This document shows positions 14,722-23,538 of a DNA stretch of 48,475 nucleotides, piece by piece. The DNA is taken from the NCBI GenBank assembly GCA_001001345.1, contig LCKI01000006.1:1-48475 (forward strand). Direction: 5' to 3'. This DNA comes from Parcubacteria group bacterium GW2011_GWC1_45_14. GTDB taxonomy: Bacteria > Patescibacteriota > Minisyncoccia > Moranbacterales > GWC2-37-73. The notes under the pieces were generated by a model. That model was not told the DNA's origin and made no database searches. It saw only the letters and a program-made list of their open reading frames with translations. A program made the position numbers and the translations under genes. The first letter of the stretch is position 1. Each line of letters opens with the position of its first letter.

Positions 14722-15225
14722 TTAAACGAAATATCTCTTTGTTCCAACGTAAGCGGCTATGGAAGAAATAATAGTCAGTCCAGCTGCTGCGGTCGCTCCG
14801 CTTCCAGTGGCAGGAACCCTTTTCTTGCGATCATCCTTTTTCTTCCTTTTCTTGTCTTTGTCATCATCGTCGTCATCGTCGTCATCATCCTTGTCGACAT
14901 CTACGTCGATTTTTTGCTCTTGGGACTGTGACTGGGATTGATCCTGGGATTGGACCTGGGACTGCGATTCAGATTGGGAATCTGAGTAAGAGTCGGAATC
15001 GGAATAGGACTGATCGGACGAGTCATCCTGGTAAGATGATCCCGGATTGGATTGTGACTGCTCCTGCTCTTGTTCCTGGCTCTGTTCCTGTGATTGCGAT
15101 TGTGATTGCTCCACGTCGATGTCTATCTCGATGTTCGTTTCACCATAAGTGGTGCGCGCCAAAGACAAAATGCCGATAGCCACGATAACCACTACGGACA
15201 TATAGATTGAGACTCTCTTCTTCAT
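14722..15225 (-). CDS. repetitive surface protein with VPATG sorting signal
   Basis: A probable sortase substrate. Order of parts in 167 residues: signal peptide (1-29); short strand NIEIDIDVEQ; a low-complexity stalk of alternating S/Q/E/D (40-105); KIDVDVDK; an aspartate run (about 112-122); a basic block (KDKKRKKKDDRKKR); VPATG (137-141); a hydrophobic helix (about 143-160); and a short basic tail TKRYFV. Signal peptide, LPxTG-like motif, TM and positive tail together make a cell-wall sorting signal. The gene is transcribed from its own promoter with the sortase gene directly downstream. The polyacidic segment may bind calcium, like the partner sortase's Ca loops; this is inference. Confidence 0.85.
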   Translation of the reverse strand: MKKRVSIYMSVVVIVAIGILSLARTTYGETNIEIDIDVEQSQSQSQEQSQEQEQEQSQSNPGSSYQDDSSDQSYSDSDSYSDSQSESQSQVQSQDQSQSQSQEQKIDVDVDKDDDDDDDDDDKDKKRKKKDDRKKRVPATGSGATAAAGLTIISSIAAYVGTKRYFV

Positions 15226-15277
15226 ATGCTTATTTATAAAAAATAAATTAATTAACGCTTCTTTTGCGAAACATTAG

Positions 15278-15306
15278 AGGTTAGCATAAAACGGTATTTT
15301 TGTCAA
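15278..15306 (-). promoter_or_regulatory. promoter of the surface protein-sortase operon
   Basis: Minus strand: -35 TTGACA (15301-15306), 17-base spacer, -10 TAACCT (15278-15283). Predicted start near 15271, giving a leader of about 46 bases. Confidence 0.7.
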
Positions 15307-15316
15307 GTACGCACAA

Positions 15317-15349
15317 ACAAAAAACCTCCGCTGGGCAGCGGAGGTTTTT
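15317..15349. terminator. bidirectional intrinsic terminator after the HtrA-like pseudoenzyme gene
   Basis: CCTCCGCT/AGCGGAGG flanked by A-run and T-run, so it works on both strands. It insulates the surface protein-sortase operon from the upstream HtrA/ClpB genes. Confidence 0.9.
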
Positions 15350-15370
15350 GAGTTTTATTTGAAGTGTTTT

Positions 15371-16543
15371 TTAGAGCTGCAACGGGATTTTCAGTTCCTC
15401 TTCCCCGCGGAAAACGGTCAATTCAACCTGATCGCCTTTCTTGTATTGGTTTATTAGATTGGAAAGCGGATTTGAAAGATCCACGTTTTTATCGTTTACG
15501 GCTGTGATGATGTCATTGATCCTTAGTCCCGCTTTCTGCGCCGGCGAGCCGTCGATCACTGCCAAAGATGAAAGTCCTGAAGGAGAAAAGACGAGGGCTC
15601 CGCGGTCCTTTTTTACGTCATGCGAAAGCGTGTATTCTTTAGTGATCGTGATGTAATAAGCTCCCAAAAACGGCGTTTTCTCCAGATCCCCGTTAAGCAC
15701 CCTGTCGAGGGATTTTTTAACTGCGTTCGAAGGTATTTGGAAAAAGAAATCCTGGTTGTCGATGGAGATTTTTCCATTGATTCCGACCAAGCTTCCACCG
15801 TAACTTATGACCGGTCCACCCAAATAGTTTTGCTGGTTATCGAAATCCGTCTCGAAAACCCCTTCCAATTTCTCGGAGGATGCGACCGTCTTTCCGCTTA
15901 GATTGAAAGACTTATTGATGTTACTAAGAAGTCCTGCGGAAAACCTGTTCTGGTATTCACTGAAAGAGTTACCGATAGAAACAAGTTTTTTACCGGGCTT
16001 GAAATCGTCGGAATTGGCGAAATCAATGGATGGCAGGTTACTGGCTTCGATTTTGAGATAGGCAAGATTGGAAAACTCGTCTATACCGAGAAGCTTGGCG
16101 TCGTATTTGTCGTTGTTATAAAGCAACACCGCATAGCTGGCGTCGCTCTCAAAAATGGTGTCCTTATAGGTAACGATAACTCCGTCGCCGGTGACCAAAA
16201 TTCCGGTCCCGCTTATGCTCTCCGGTCTCACTTCCCTGCCTCTGGCAGATTGAGCCCTGGAATCGATGGAAACGATGTTAACGACCGCGGTCGAGGCGCG
16301 TGAAGCTATCTGATTGACCGAATCATCCTCTTTAACCGTAACCTGCTCGGTCTTGTTGATTATGGTGACATTCTCGGAAGCGTTCTTGAAAAAGGAAAAC
16401 TTTCCAAAGAAGGAATTTTCGCTGAGGCGTGGAAACAGATATCTCTCCATGTAGGCTCCGCCCAATCCGCCCACCGCAAACACTGCCACAAAAAAAAGAG
16501 CCCCCAGTGCCACCAATTTTCCCTTATTATTGCTATTTTCCAT
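15371..16543 (-). CDS. HtrA/DegP-family protein lacking all three catalytic residues (pseudoprotease) with PDZ domain
   Basis: Same plan as HtrA: TM helix (about residues 9-30), trypsin-like domain (about 75-285) and C-terminal PDZ domain (about 290-390; GALVFSPSGLSSLAVIDGSPAQKAGLRINDIITAVN). The catalytic positions are changed. The His of TNxHVV is Asp128 (TYKDTI), the Asp of DIAIIKI is Asn159 (NLAYLKI), and the Ser of GNSGGP is Leu241 (NYLGGP). Frame, length and fold landmarks are intact, so it is not a decayed gene but probably a non-proteolytic chaperone, scaffold or regulator. The intact paralogue is 3.6 kb upstream (20112-21380). The terminator follows directly. Confidence 0.85.
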   Translation of the reverse strand: MENSNNKGKLVALGALFFVAVFAVGGLGGAYMERYLFPRLSENSFFGKFSFFKNASENVTIINKTEQVTVKEDDSVNQIASRASTAVVNIVSIDSRAQSARGREVRPESISGTGILVTGDGVIVTYKDTIFESDASYAVLLYNNDKYDAKLLGIDEFSNLAYLKIEASNLPSIDFANSDDFKPGKKLVSIGNSFSEYQNRFSAGLLSNINKSFNLSGKTVASSEKLEGVFETDFDNQQNYLGGPVISYGGSLVGINGKISIDNQDFFFQIPSNAVKKSLDRVLNGDLEKTPFLGAYYITITKEYTLSHDVKKDRGALVFSPSGLSSLAVIDGSPAQKAGLRINDIITAVNDKNVDLSNPLSNLINQYKKGDQVELTVFRGEEELKIPLQL

Positions 16544-16576
16544 TTTTATACTAAAAAAATTATTATTAAATCGCGA

Positions 16577-17353
16577 TCAGACCACAGGCAGCCACCTGGA
16601 GCTCATCAAAACCATAGTAGCAAGAATGCCAAAAAAGACAATGTTTGTGACCACTCTGCCCTTGGACATTATTTTCAAAAAGTAACTTTGCACCATATCC
16701 CAAAGAACATAATAGAAAATCAACATCGTCACCCCGGTCGTAAGGTAACCAAAAGGCCAGAAATTCAGAACCCAGGAAATCTCCGTCATGGCCAGTCCGA
16801 TGACCAGGCTATACAGCCAGACTTTCCCTTTATCCTCCTCAATGAGCTGGAAATATTGGTAGCTTATGAGTGTCGTGGGCAAAAGGAAAAGGATCATCAC
16901 GACCCAAAGAGGAATGGAAAAATTCAAATATATTCCATACGCCGAACAGTAGAAAAGGAAAATGGCCGAGACCGCGGTCGCCGCGATCATTCCCCTTGCC
17001 GTCTGGTCCTTGTGGCAAGACTTGAATCTATAAAGCCCAAGCAAGCAGAAATAGTAAACTATGGAAGTCAGGACAATGAAAGCGAACTTCTTGGTATCCG
17101 AATCAATGAAAGCCAAGAGGCCCACCGAAGAAAGTCCCAGCATTATCGGTATGGGAAGCATCGCCCATCTCTTCCCTATCTTAAGCGCGCTGACTCCTAA
17201 AACCAGGACGTAGACAATGGTAATCAGGAAAAGTAGCGAGAGGTTGCCAGATACAAGGGAAGAAAGAAAATCCGAAACCGACTCGCGAACGACCGCTTCC
17301 AAGATCAGGAAAAATAAGACGCTATGCATGAAAACACGCAAGTGGAAAAACAT
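16577..17353 (-). CDS. polytopic membrane protein, function unknown
   Basis: 258 residues with about seven or eight hydrophobic helices and short loops. Landmarks: a first helix after MFFHLRVFMHS; a central loop RFKSCHKDQTARG; the longest loop QLIEEDKGKVW; and a last helix ending SSRWLPVV. I do not recognise a family. The spacing (33 bases to the HtrA-like gene, 26 from clpB) suggests co-transcription with clpB and the pseudo-HtrA gene, hence a possible role in envelope stress or protein quality control. Confidence 0.6.
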   Translation of the reverse strand: MFFHLRVFMHSVLFFLILEAVVRESVSDFLSSLVSGNLSLLFLITIVYVLVLGVSALKIGKRWAMLPIPIMLGLSSVGLLAFIDSDTKKFAFIVLTSIVYYFCLLGLYRFKSCHKDQTARGMIAATAVSAIFLFYCSAYGIYLNFSIPLWVVMILFLLPTTLISYQYFQLIEEDKGKVWLYSLVIGLAMTEISWVLNFWPFGYLTTGVTMLIFYYVLWDMVQSYFLKIMSKGRVVTNIVFFGILATMVLMSSRWLPVV

Positions 17354-17379
17354 ATTTTGTTTTTTATCTTCACTTTTGT

Positions 17380-19995
17380 TTATAAGGAGAACTCTATCCT
17401 ATCGTTTTTCATCGACACTTTCACCTTGTCTCCTTCTGTTATTTTACCCTCTATGATTTTTAATGCAAGTTCATCCAATATTTCGCTCTGGATCACCCTC
17501 TTGAGCGGCCTGGCCCCATAGAGCGGATCGTATCCTTTGCCTGAAAGATAGGTCCGAACCGGCGCCTGGATCCTGAGGACTATGCTCTTTTTCAAAAGCC
17601 TTTCTTGCACGTTCTGAAGCTGAAGATCCACGATCTTTTCCAGATCTTTTTTTTGAAGGGGATGGAATATTATTATCTCATCGATCCTGTTAAGAAACTC
17701 CGGCTTGAAGTTCTCCCGAAGACTCGCCATGACTTTCTCCCGCATTTCTTTTTCGCCGACCCCGGAATCTTTTCTTTCCCCTTGGAATCCCACGGTTTTA
17801 GAGCGATAAATTATATCAGATCCGACATTGGAGGTCATAATGATTATGGTATTTTTGAAATTGACGATCCGTCCTTTCGCGTCAGTCAGCCGGCCGTCGT
17901 CCATGATTTGCAAAAGGATGTTGAAAACTTGCGGATGGGCTTTTTCAATCTCGTCGAAAAGCACGACACTGTATGGATGCCTCCTGATAAGTTCCGTGAG
18001 TTGCCCTCCTTCTTCATATCCGACATACCCCGGCGGAGAACCTATGAGCTTGGCCGTCGAATGAGGTTCCATATACTCGCTCATGTCCAGCCTTATCAAG
18101 GCCCTTGTATCGTTGAAGAGGAATTCCGCCAACGTCTTGGCCAATTCGGTTTTCCCCACGCCAGTGGGCCCAAGGAAGATGAACGAGCCGATAGGTTTGC
18201 CCTCCTCGGAAATGCCGGCTCTGGATCTTCTAATCGCGTTGGAAACGACTTTGATGGCTTCGCCCTGTCCAATGACTTTTTTCTCGAGTTCCATTTCCAT
18301 CTCAGCCAACTTCTCCATTTCCCCTTGGAGCATCTTCATGAGGGGGATCCCAGTCCAGCGTGAAACGACCCTGGCAATATCCTCTTCGGTGATTTCCTCT
18401 TTTAAGATGGAATTTTCCTTTTGGATTTTTCCCAGCTTTTTTTCCTCCTCTGCCATTTTCTTTTCCAATTCGGGAATCCTGCCATAACGGATCTCAGCTA
18501 CCTTATCCAACTCACCTTTCCTTTCTGCGAGCTCCGCTTCCGATTTCAGCTTATCTATTTCCTTTTTGTGCTGCCTGCTTTGGGTTATCAAATCCTTCTC
18601 CGTCCTCCATTGCAAAGTCAATGAATTCGATTTCTCCTTAAGCTCAGCCAATTCCTTGTTTATCTGCATTATCTTCTTGCGGGTATCTTTGGATTTTTCC
18701 CGCTGCAAAGCTTTCTTTTCAATTTCCAATCTGCGGATATTCCTTTCCAATTGATCGATTTCCGTCGGCATGGAATCGATCTCCATCCTGCGGGCCGAAG
18801 CCGCTTCATCGATAAGATCGACCGCTTTGTCAGGCAGAAACCTGTCGGAAATGTAACGCTGGGAAAGGGTCACGGCGGCCTGAAGAGCCTCGTCTGTAAT
18901 CTTTACTCCGTGATGGAGCTCATATTTCTCCTTGATACCGCGAAGGATCGCGACAGTGTCCTCGGTCGAAGGCTCGCTCACATAAACAGGCTGGAAGCGG
19001 CGCTCCAAGGCTGCGTCCTTTTCGATATACTTCTGATATTCTTTGGTAGTCGTCGCTCCGATCGTCCTGAGCCTTCCTCTAGCCAGGGCGGGCTTCAGCA
19101 TGTTTGAAGCATCCAAGGAGCCTTCGGTAGCGCCAGCTCCGACAAGCGTATGGAGCTCATCGATAAAGAGGATGTATTTACCAGCCGCCCTTTCCGTTTC
19201 CCTTAAAATAGCCTTGAGACGATCCTCGAATTCTCCGCGGAATTTCGCACCGGCCAAAAGCGCCCCAAGATCGAGCGAAACGATTTCTTTGTTTTTAAGA
19301 TTTTCAGGAATGTCTCCGGATGCGATTCTTTGCGCCAAGCCCTCAACGATTGCGGTCTTTCCTGTTCCCGCCTCACCGATGAGCACCGGATTGTTCTTGG
19401 TCCGACGGCTGAGCACCTGCATAACGCGCCTGATTTCCTCGTCGCGCCCGATCACCGGATCGATTTTATCGGCGCGGGCCAATTCAGTCAGATTGATCGT
19501 GTATTTTTCGATAACCTGGAACTTTCCCTCCGGCTCCGGGGAATCCACTTTCTGCGCGCCCCTGACTTGGGAAATTATCTTAAGCGTCTCATCATATCCG
19601 ACTCCGAACCCCTCCAGAAATTTTTTAGCCGGGGAGTTCGCGCCCAGAAGCGCCAGCAAAAGATGCTCCGTGGAAACGAATTCGTCGCCGATTTTCCCCA
19701 TCTCGTTTTCGGCTTGCTCCAGGACCTGGACCAAGGCCGGGGTGACGAAAATCTGCCCAATTCCGCCCATAGCCATCTTGGGATATTTCCCGATTTCCAC
19801 CATGGTGTCGCTTTTGATCTTCTCCGTATTGGCGTTAAGTTTTTCCAATATGACGGAAACTATGGAGCCCTCCTGGGAAACGAGGGCGTTGAGAAAATGA
19901 AAAACGTCTACCTGCTGCTGACCCAATGATATAGCAAGTTCTTGCGATTTTCGCAGGACTTCCTGGCTTTTTGTTGTGAATTTTCCTATATCCAT
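17380..19995 (-). CDS. clpB: ATP-dependent disaggregase ClpB
   Basis: Hexameric AAA+ chaperone that, with DnaK/DnaJ, pulls apart aggregates. The 871 residues include the N-terminal double Clp repeat (1-145), Walker A1 GEAGTGKT (207-214), Walker B ILFIDE (275-280), a long coiled-coil middle domain (about 405-530), Walker A2 GPTGVGKT (609-616) and [12 protein letters not shown]. The full-length middle domain favours ClpB over ClpC/ClpA. No ClpP-binding IGF/L loop is obvious. No CIRCE operator lies upstream, unlike dnaJ in this window; instead there is a palindrome at 20016-20082. Confidence 0.93.
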   Translation of the reverse strand: MDIGKFTTKSQEVLRKSQELAISLGQQQVDVFHFLNALVSQEGSIVSVILEKLNANTEKIKSDTMVEIGKYPKMAMGGIGQIFVTPALVQVLEQAENEMGKIGDEFVSTEHLLLALLGANSPAKKFLEGFGVGYDETLKIISQVRGAQKVDSPEPEGKFQVIEKYTINLTELARADKIDPVIGRDEEIRRVMQVLSRRTKNNPVLIGEAGTGKTAIVEGLAQRIASGDIPENLKNKEIVSLDLGALLAGAKFRGEFEDRLKAILRETERAAGKYILFIDELHTLVGAGATEGSLDASNMLKPALARGRLRTIGATTTKEYQKYIEKDAALERRFQPVYVSEPSTEDTVAILRGIKEKYELHHGVKITDEALQAAVTLSQRYISDRFLPDKAVDLIDEAASARRMEIDSMPTEIDQLERNIRRLEIEKKALQREKSKDTRKKIMQINKELAELKEKSNSLTLQWRTEKDLITQSRQHKKEIDKLKSEAELAERKGELDKVAEIRYGRIPELEKKMAEEEKKLGKIQKENSILKEEITEEDIARVVSRWTGIPLMKMLQGEMEKLAEMEMELEKKVIGQGEAIKVVSNAIRRSRAGISEEGKPIGSFIFLGPTGVGKTELAKTLAEFLFNDTRALIRLDMSEYMEPHSTAKLIGSPPGYVGYEEGGQLTELIRRHPYSVVLFDEIEKAHPQVFNILLQIMDDGRLTDAKGRIVNFKNTIIIMTSNVGSDIIYRSKTVGFQGERKDSGVGEKEMREKVMASLRENFKPEFLNRIDEIIIFHPLQKKDLEKIVDLQLQNVQERLLKKSIVLRIQAPVRTYLSGKGYDPLYGARPLKRVIQSEILDELALKIIEGKITEGDKVKVSMKNDRIEFSL

Positions 19996-20015
19996 AAATT
20001 CATTAAATCACTAGA

Positions 20016-20082
20016 GCATTAAAACAAATCGAAAATATATTTACTTGAAATCATATTATTCGAATACCCCTTGTTTTAATGC
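20016..20082. repeat. AT-rich inverted repeat upstream of clpB
   Basis: Perfect 11-bp inverted repeat GCATTAAAACA (20016-20026) / TGTTTTAATGC (20072-20082), with more TTTTATGCTTTAATG units just beyond. It lies in the 116-base gap between the htrA stop and the clpB start. Confidence 0.55.
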
Positions 20083-20111
20083 TTTTATGTTTTTATGCTT
20101 TAATGGTTTTT

Positions 20112-21380
20112 TTACTGCCTTTCCTCTAGAACGACCTGGATTTGTTTTTCAGCTCCCTTGCTCCAGATTTTCAAGGTGACGGTGTCACCTACTCTCTGCT
20201 CAGAAATGATGTCCCCCATCTGGTTGTTATCATCTATCTTCCGGTTATTTATCTCCAAGATGATGTCATTTTCCATCAAGCCGGCTTTATCAGCTGGTGA
20301 ACCCGGAATAACGGCCAGTTCGGATAGACTGCTGCCGCGTTGGATCAAAACGCCGTAATCAAAAGGCAGATCATTATTGAGCTGCAATTCCCTGGAAAGC
20401 GGAATATATCTCACTCCCAGAAAGGGCACTGAAATTCTCCCTGTCTGCTTGACCTGATCAGTGACCCTTTTGACTTGGTTTATCGGAAGCGCGAATCCGA
20501 TGTTTTGAGCTCCTCTGGCCATGGCGACATTCATCCCTACGATTTCCCCTTTCACGTCTATAAGCGGCCCTCCTGAGTTTCCAGGATTGATCGCAGCATC
20601 GGTCTGGATGATATCGGTAAGTCGCTCTGTCTGCGTTCCAAAATCAGTTCCCGCAATCACGGTCCTTCCGAGTCCGGATATTATGCCCCTGCTTACCGTG
20701 TTGGAAAATTCACCGAGCGAATTACCTATGGCTATGACGGTCTGCCCTATCTGTATGGAACCTGAATCGCCCAGCGGAAGCACCGGAAAACCTTCGCCTT
20801 CGATCTTTATTATCGCTATGTCATGCACCGGATCGCGCGCCAAGACTCTGGCGGGGTATTCCTTTTCATCATTGGTAATGACGGTATACTCAGCGTTCAC
20901 ATCCTCCACCACATGCTTATTGGTGGCTATCATCCCGTCGGCCGAAACGAAAAATCCCGACCCTCCTCCGATTTGCTGTCTCTGCGTCGAATCCCCGTCA
21001 GGCAAAAATTCGAATCCAAAGAAATCGAAATTGCGCAAATTGGGGACCTCCTTGGTAATAGCGATGCTGACGACGGCTGGAGAGGCCTGTTTGACCACCT
21101 CGATTACGGCTGAATCCTCAATGATAATACTCTGGGTATTTATGATCTTCTCGCCTGTTCCGAAATTTTTAAGCTTGCCCAAAAAGGATCCCGAATCGAA
21201 AATATTAGCCATTCCTCCAGCCATAAAACCGAAAACGGCTCCGAAAAAAGAAGCTAGGAAAATGATTCCGATGACGGCCAGCACGGTCTTGGCCGGAAGA
21301 GATTTCCTGTTCTTTTCGACAGCGTTTTCAGCTTCACCGCTGTTTGACAGATCGATTTCTTTTTTTTCCATAATATCCAT
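20112..21380 (-). CDS. htrA: serine protease HtrA/DegP family with PDZ domain
   Basis: Envelope quality-control protease. A cytoplasmic start and TM helix (about residues 31-56) are followed by the protease domain with an intact triad: His156 (TNKHVV), Asp187 (HDIAIIKI) and Ser269 (NPGNSGGP). One C-terminal PDZ domain (about 320-422; GVLIQRGSSLSELAVIPGSP then KAGLMENDIILEIN) completes the usual single-PDZ plan of membrane-anchored HtrA. The start could also be the ATG three codons later. A ferredoxin gene and its terminator lie upstream and clpB downstream. It is the likely active partner or ancestor of the dead paralogue at 15371-16543. Confidence 0.93.
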   Translation of the reverse strand: MDIMEKKEIDLSNSGEAENAVEKNRKSLPAKTVLAVIGIIFLASFFGAVFGFMAGGMANIFDSGSFLGKLKNFGTGEKIINTQSIIIEDSAVIEVVKQASPAVVSIAITKEVPNLRNFDFFGFEFLPDGDSTQRQQIGGGSGFFVSADGMIATNKHVVEDVNAEYTVITNDEKEYPARVLARDPVHDIAIIKIEGEGFPVLPLGDSGSIQIGQTVIAIGNSLGEFSNTVSRGIISGLGRTVIAGTDFGTQTERLTDIIQTDAAINPGNSGGPLIDVKGEIVGMNVAMARGAQNIGFALPINQVKRVTDQVKQTGRISVPFLGVRYIPLSRELQLNNDLPFDYGVLIQRGSSLSELAVIPGSPADKAGLMENDIILEINNRKIDDNNQMGDIISEQRVGDTVTLKIWSKGAEKQIQVVLEERQ

Positions 21381-21393
21381 ATGATTTTTATAC

Positions 21394-21427
21394 AGCCAAA
21401 ACTCAACTTCCGCATCAGAAGTCGAGT
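21394..21427 (-). terminator. terminator after the ferredoxin gene
   Basis: Stem ACTCGACTTC/GAAGTTGAGT on the minus strand with one G-T pair, followed by TTTTGG. It lies 40 bases past the ferredoxin stop. Confidence 0.55.
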
Positions 21428-21466
21428 CTAGCTGAGAACTATGATAATATCGATACCTAAAGAAAT

Positions 21467-21646
21467 TTATTCTATGGAAATAGCGTTTACAGGACAGCTA
21501 TCAACCGCTTCCTGGCAGTTGCAATCGCCGCATTCTTCAGCTACAACTTTGGACTTGCCGTTCTCGATATGGAATACATTGGGGCAAAGAGATTCGCAAG
21601 TTCCGCATCCGATGCAAAGATCTTCATTCACTGTTGGTTTCGCCAT
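21467..21646 (-). CDS. 4Fe-4S ferredoxin
   Basis: A 59-residue electron carrier. It starts MAKPTVNEDLCIGCGTCESL and contains CIGCGTCESLCP (CxxCxxCxxxCP). The C-terminal half carries CGDCNCQ and SCPVNAI. The first cluster motif binds one 4Fe-4S centre; the second half resembles single-cluster ferredoxins of the Thermotoga/Clostridium type with an altered second motif. The ATG at 21646 follows GGGGAAAAAAGT, a plausible Shine-Dalgarno. It stands alone between a foldase gene and htrA and has its own terminator. Confidence 0.9.
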   Translation of the reverse strand: MAKPTVNEDLCIGCGTCESLCPNVFHIENGKSKVVAEECGDCNCQEAVDSCPVNAISIE

Positions 21647-21740
21647 ACTTTTTTCCCCAAATAAACCTGCTTTGCAGAAAATTACCCGGGTTTTTCTTAT
21701 TTATTAATAAATTATTAATCGATTGTTCTCATGTGGATCC

Positions 21741-22829
21741 CTAAAACATCACCGATATATCCCCTTCCGAACCTTCATACGTCTCTCTTTCGAAAATCTT
21801 CATCTGTTCTTCCCTAAATTCAACTATGGCATTCTGCTCGTCCCAATAATAATCCCTGAGCAGGATACTGACACTCATGTTTTTCATCTGCTCCCCCAGC
21901 CAATCCCCGAAAGTCATCTTTCTTGCGAATATCTGTCTTATCCTGACCATATCAACCCCGTCTTCTTTTTTGTTTTCCTCGACTTTGACGATGTGGTATC
22001 CCAATTGGCTTTCGATAATTTCCATCTTATCCTTCCCGACCGATTCAGCGTTGAATATCTTCTCAGCTATCTCAGGCAAAAGCTGGTCTTTCGCTATCCA
22101 ACCGAAATCCCCGCCATCCTGGGCGGATGCTCCCTGGGAGTAAGTCCTCGCCACCTCCGCGAAATCCTTTCCCTCATCCAGATCCTTCTTAGCTTTTTCG
22201 ATAAGTTCGCTGGCTTTTTTGTCGGAAGAAATTTCCCCTGCCACTTCCGCTTCCAATTTCTGGCTGTATAGTATTGGCATCACTATCCGCTCCTTGAATT
22301 GTTCCAAGTTCCATCCGTACATCTTTTCCAAATTTCCATCAACCTCTTCTTTCGTTCCAAGCCGCTCAAGTTCTTTGGAAACGACTTCATCCACGTCCTC
22401 CTTTGCAATTGTAATACCTCTCCTTTTAGCCAGTATTTCAATGACTTTATCCTCTATGGCCTTGTTTAAAATTTCCTTTTCCTTCAATTTTAGACGTTTT
22501 TTACCTTCTTCAGTTGAAAAATCAACCCGCATTCCGATTTTAGAAAAATCCTGGCTTTCATAAAATTTCCTTATAGCTGCAAGGTTCTCCCTGATCACGG
22601 ATCCATGGATCAAATTCGTGCTTTCCACTACCGCGGCAGGATAGAAAAAGTTTTCGGCGACTTTCCCCAAAAAGCTGTCCTTTTCAGGGGAAAAGAAATA
22701 TATGACACCTGCCAGCGAAAGAAACAGGGCGGCGATCAAAACAACTGCGGCTGAAGCTATGGTTTTGATCTTGAAGTTCTTCTCTGTTACCGGATTTTCG
22801 GTTTTAATTTGGTCTGTTTCCTTTTCCAT
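21741..22829 (-). CDS. membrane-anchored PpiC-type peptidyl-prolyl isomerase (SurA/PrsA-like)
   Basis: Foldase for exported proteins. After a charged start, one TM helix (about residues 24-50) anchors it. A SurA_N-like helical region follows (about 60-200; LNKAIEDKVIEILAKRRGITIAKEDVD). The parvulin domain comes next (about 205-300): KKDLDEGKDFAEVARTYSQG, GGDFGWIAKDQLLPEIAEKI and SQLGYHIVKVEENK. A C-terminal tail of about 60 residues continues past the PPIase domain. An FtsB-like gene is 9 bases upstream, so the two are probably co-transcribed. Confidence 0.9.
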   Translation of the reverse strand: MEKETDQIKTENPVTEKNFKIKTIASAAVVLIAALFLSLAGVIYFFSPEKDSFLGKVAENFFYPAAVVESTNLIHGSVIRENLAAIRKFYESQDFSKIGMRVDFSTEEGKKRLKLKEKEILNKAIEDKVIEILAKRRGITIAKEDVDEVVSKELERLGTKEEVDGNLEKMYGWNLEQFKERIVMPILYSQKLEAEVAGEISSDKKASELIEKAKKDLDEGKDFAEVARTYSQGASAQDGGDFGWIAKDQLLPEIAEKIFNAESVGKDKMEIIESQLGYHIVKVEENKKEDGVDMVRIRQIFARKMTFGDWLGEQMKNMSVSILLRDYYWDEQNAIVEFREEQMKIFERETYEGSEGDISVMF

Positions 22830-22838
22830 TTGTTTGTT

Positions 22839-23234
22839 TTAATGTTTTTCCTGCAAATTGAAGAACCGGTTCCACCATTTCCTATAGTTTTTAATTTCCG
22901 GAGAGGGAGCCGTGGGTTGCTCGGGCGCTTCCGCTTGATCCCCCTTTATCATCGCAACCGGCCTTATTTCAACGACCTTCTCGTCCTCTTTTTTGAGATT
23001 GAGTTTCTCTTTGGCTATTTTTTCGCGGAATTCGTTGGTGTCAAAATAGGATATTTTCTCTTGCAAGCCACCGTTCTCCGCTCTTATCTGCTCGGCCTCC
23101 TGACGGAGCGCTTCAATTTCTTTTTCAATCTTCCTTCCCCTATACGCTTCTTTACCAGCCACGTATATCACATAAATAGCAGCGACGCTTCCGATGACGA
23201 AAAGCAGCATAGCTAAGGAAAATTTCTTTTTCAT
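22839..23234 (-). CDS. FtsB/DivIC-like septum formation initiator
   Basis: A small bitopic division protein that would bridge divisome parts. A short basic inside tail, one TM helix (about residues 5-26), then a coiled coil (about 30-65; KIEKEIEALRQEAEQIRAEN), and the FtsB-like FDTNEFREKIAKEKLNLKKEDEKVVEI region. A proline-rich C-terminal tail (QPTAPSPE) of about 40 residues is extra to the basic family plan. It lies 15 bases after a 36-residue membrane peptide gene and 9 bases before the PpiC foldase gene. Confidence 0.8.
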   Translation of the reverse strand: MKKKFSLAMLLFVIGSVAAIYVIYVAGKEAYRGRKIEKEIEALRQEAEQIRAENGGLQEKISYFDTNEFREKIAKEKLNLKKEDEKVVEIRPVAMIKGDQAEAPEQPTAPSPEIKNYRKWWNRFFNLQEKH

Positions 23235-23249
23235 CTTTTCGCGTTGTTG

Positions 23250-23360
23250 TTAGATATTGAACATCGGCGCGATAGAAAAACCTATCATCGATACGACCGC
23301 AAGCACGGAAATAATTATCCAAATGATGCGTATTCTTTTTTTGAATCTTTTTGAACCCAT
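23250..23360 (-). CDS. 36-residue membrane peptide
   Basis: MGSKRFKKRI, then a hydrophobic helix (RIIWIIISVLAVVSMIGFSI), then APMFNI. The positive-inside start and single helix make a small membrane protein. It directly precedes the FtsB-like gene in the same direction, which suggests a division or envelope role, by position only. No strong Shine-Dalgarno is visible, so the call rests on composition and context. Confidence 0.55.
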   Translation of the reverse strand: MGSKRFKKRIRIIWIIISVLAVVSMIGFSIAPMFNI

Positions 23361-23376
23361 ATGCCAATTATAAATT

Positions 23377-23499
23377 GATATTTACCCCAGGGCAAGCCCT
23401 GGACCCTTCGGGCTGGGCGACAAGCCGCGGGGTATCGATTAATTTCTTGTTTTCACTCGCTCGGAAATAAAAAATCTTTTTCATTTCTCTCGCTACGTT
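23377..23499. repeat. dispersed repeat with TTTACCCCAGGGCAAGCC core, copy 1
   Basis: Shares with 34951-35050 (opposite orientation) the blocks TTTACCCCAGGGCAAGCC, GCGGGGTAT-GA, CACTCGCTCGGAAAT and CATTTC-CTCGCT-CGTT. This copy has an extra 28-base GC-rich insert with CCCTTCGGG inside. It fills the gap between lepA and the 36-residue peptide gene. Confidence 0.65.
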
Positions 23500-23538
23500 C
23501 AACAATAGTAAATTTTTTATTCAAGGTAAACCCCGTTG

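Noticed and set aside
14759-15179. Long plus-strand open frames rich in serine opposite the surface-protein gene
   Set aside because: They are antisense shadows of the GAC/GAT and CAG/TCC repeats of the real minus-strand gene; they have no Shine-Dalgarno and no signal or domain pattern.
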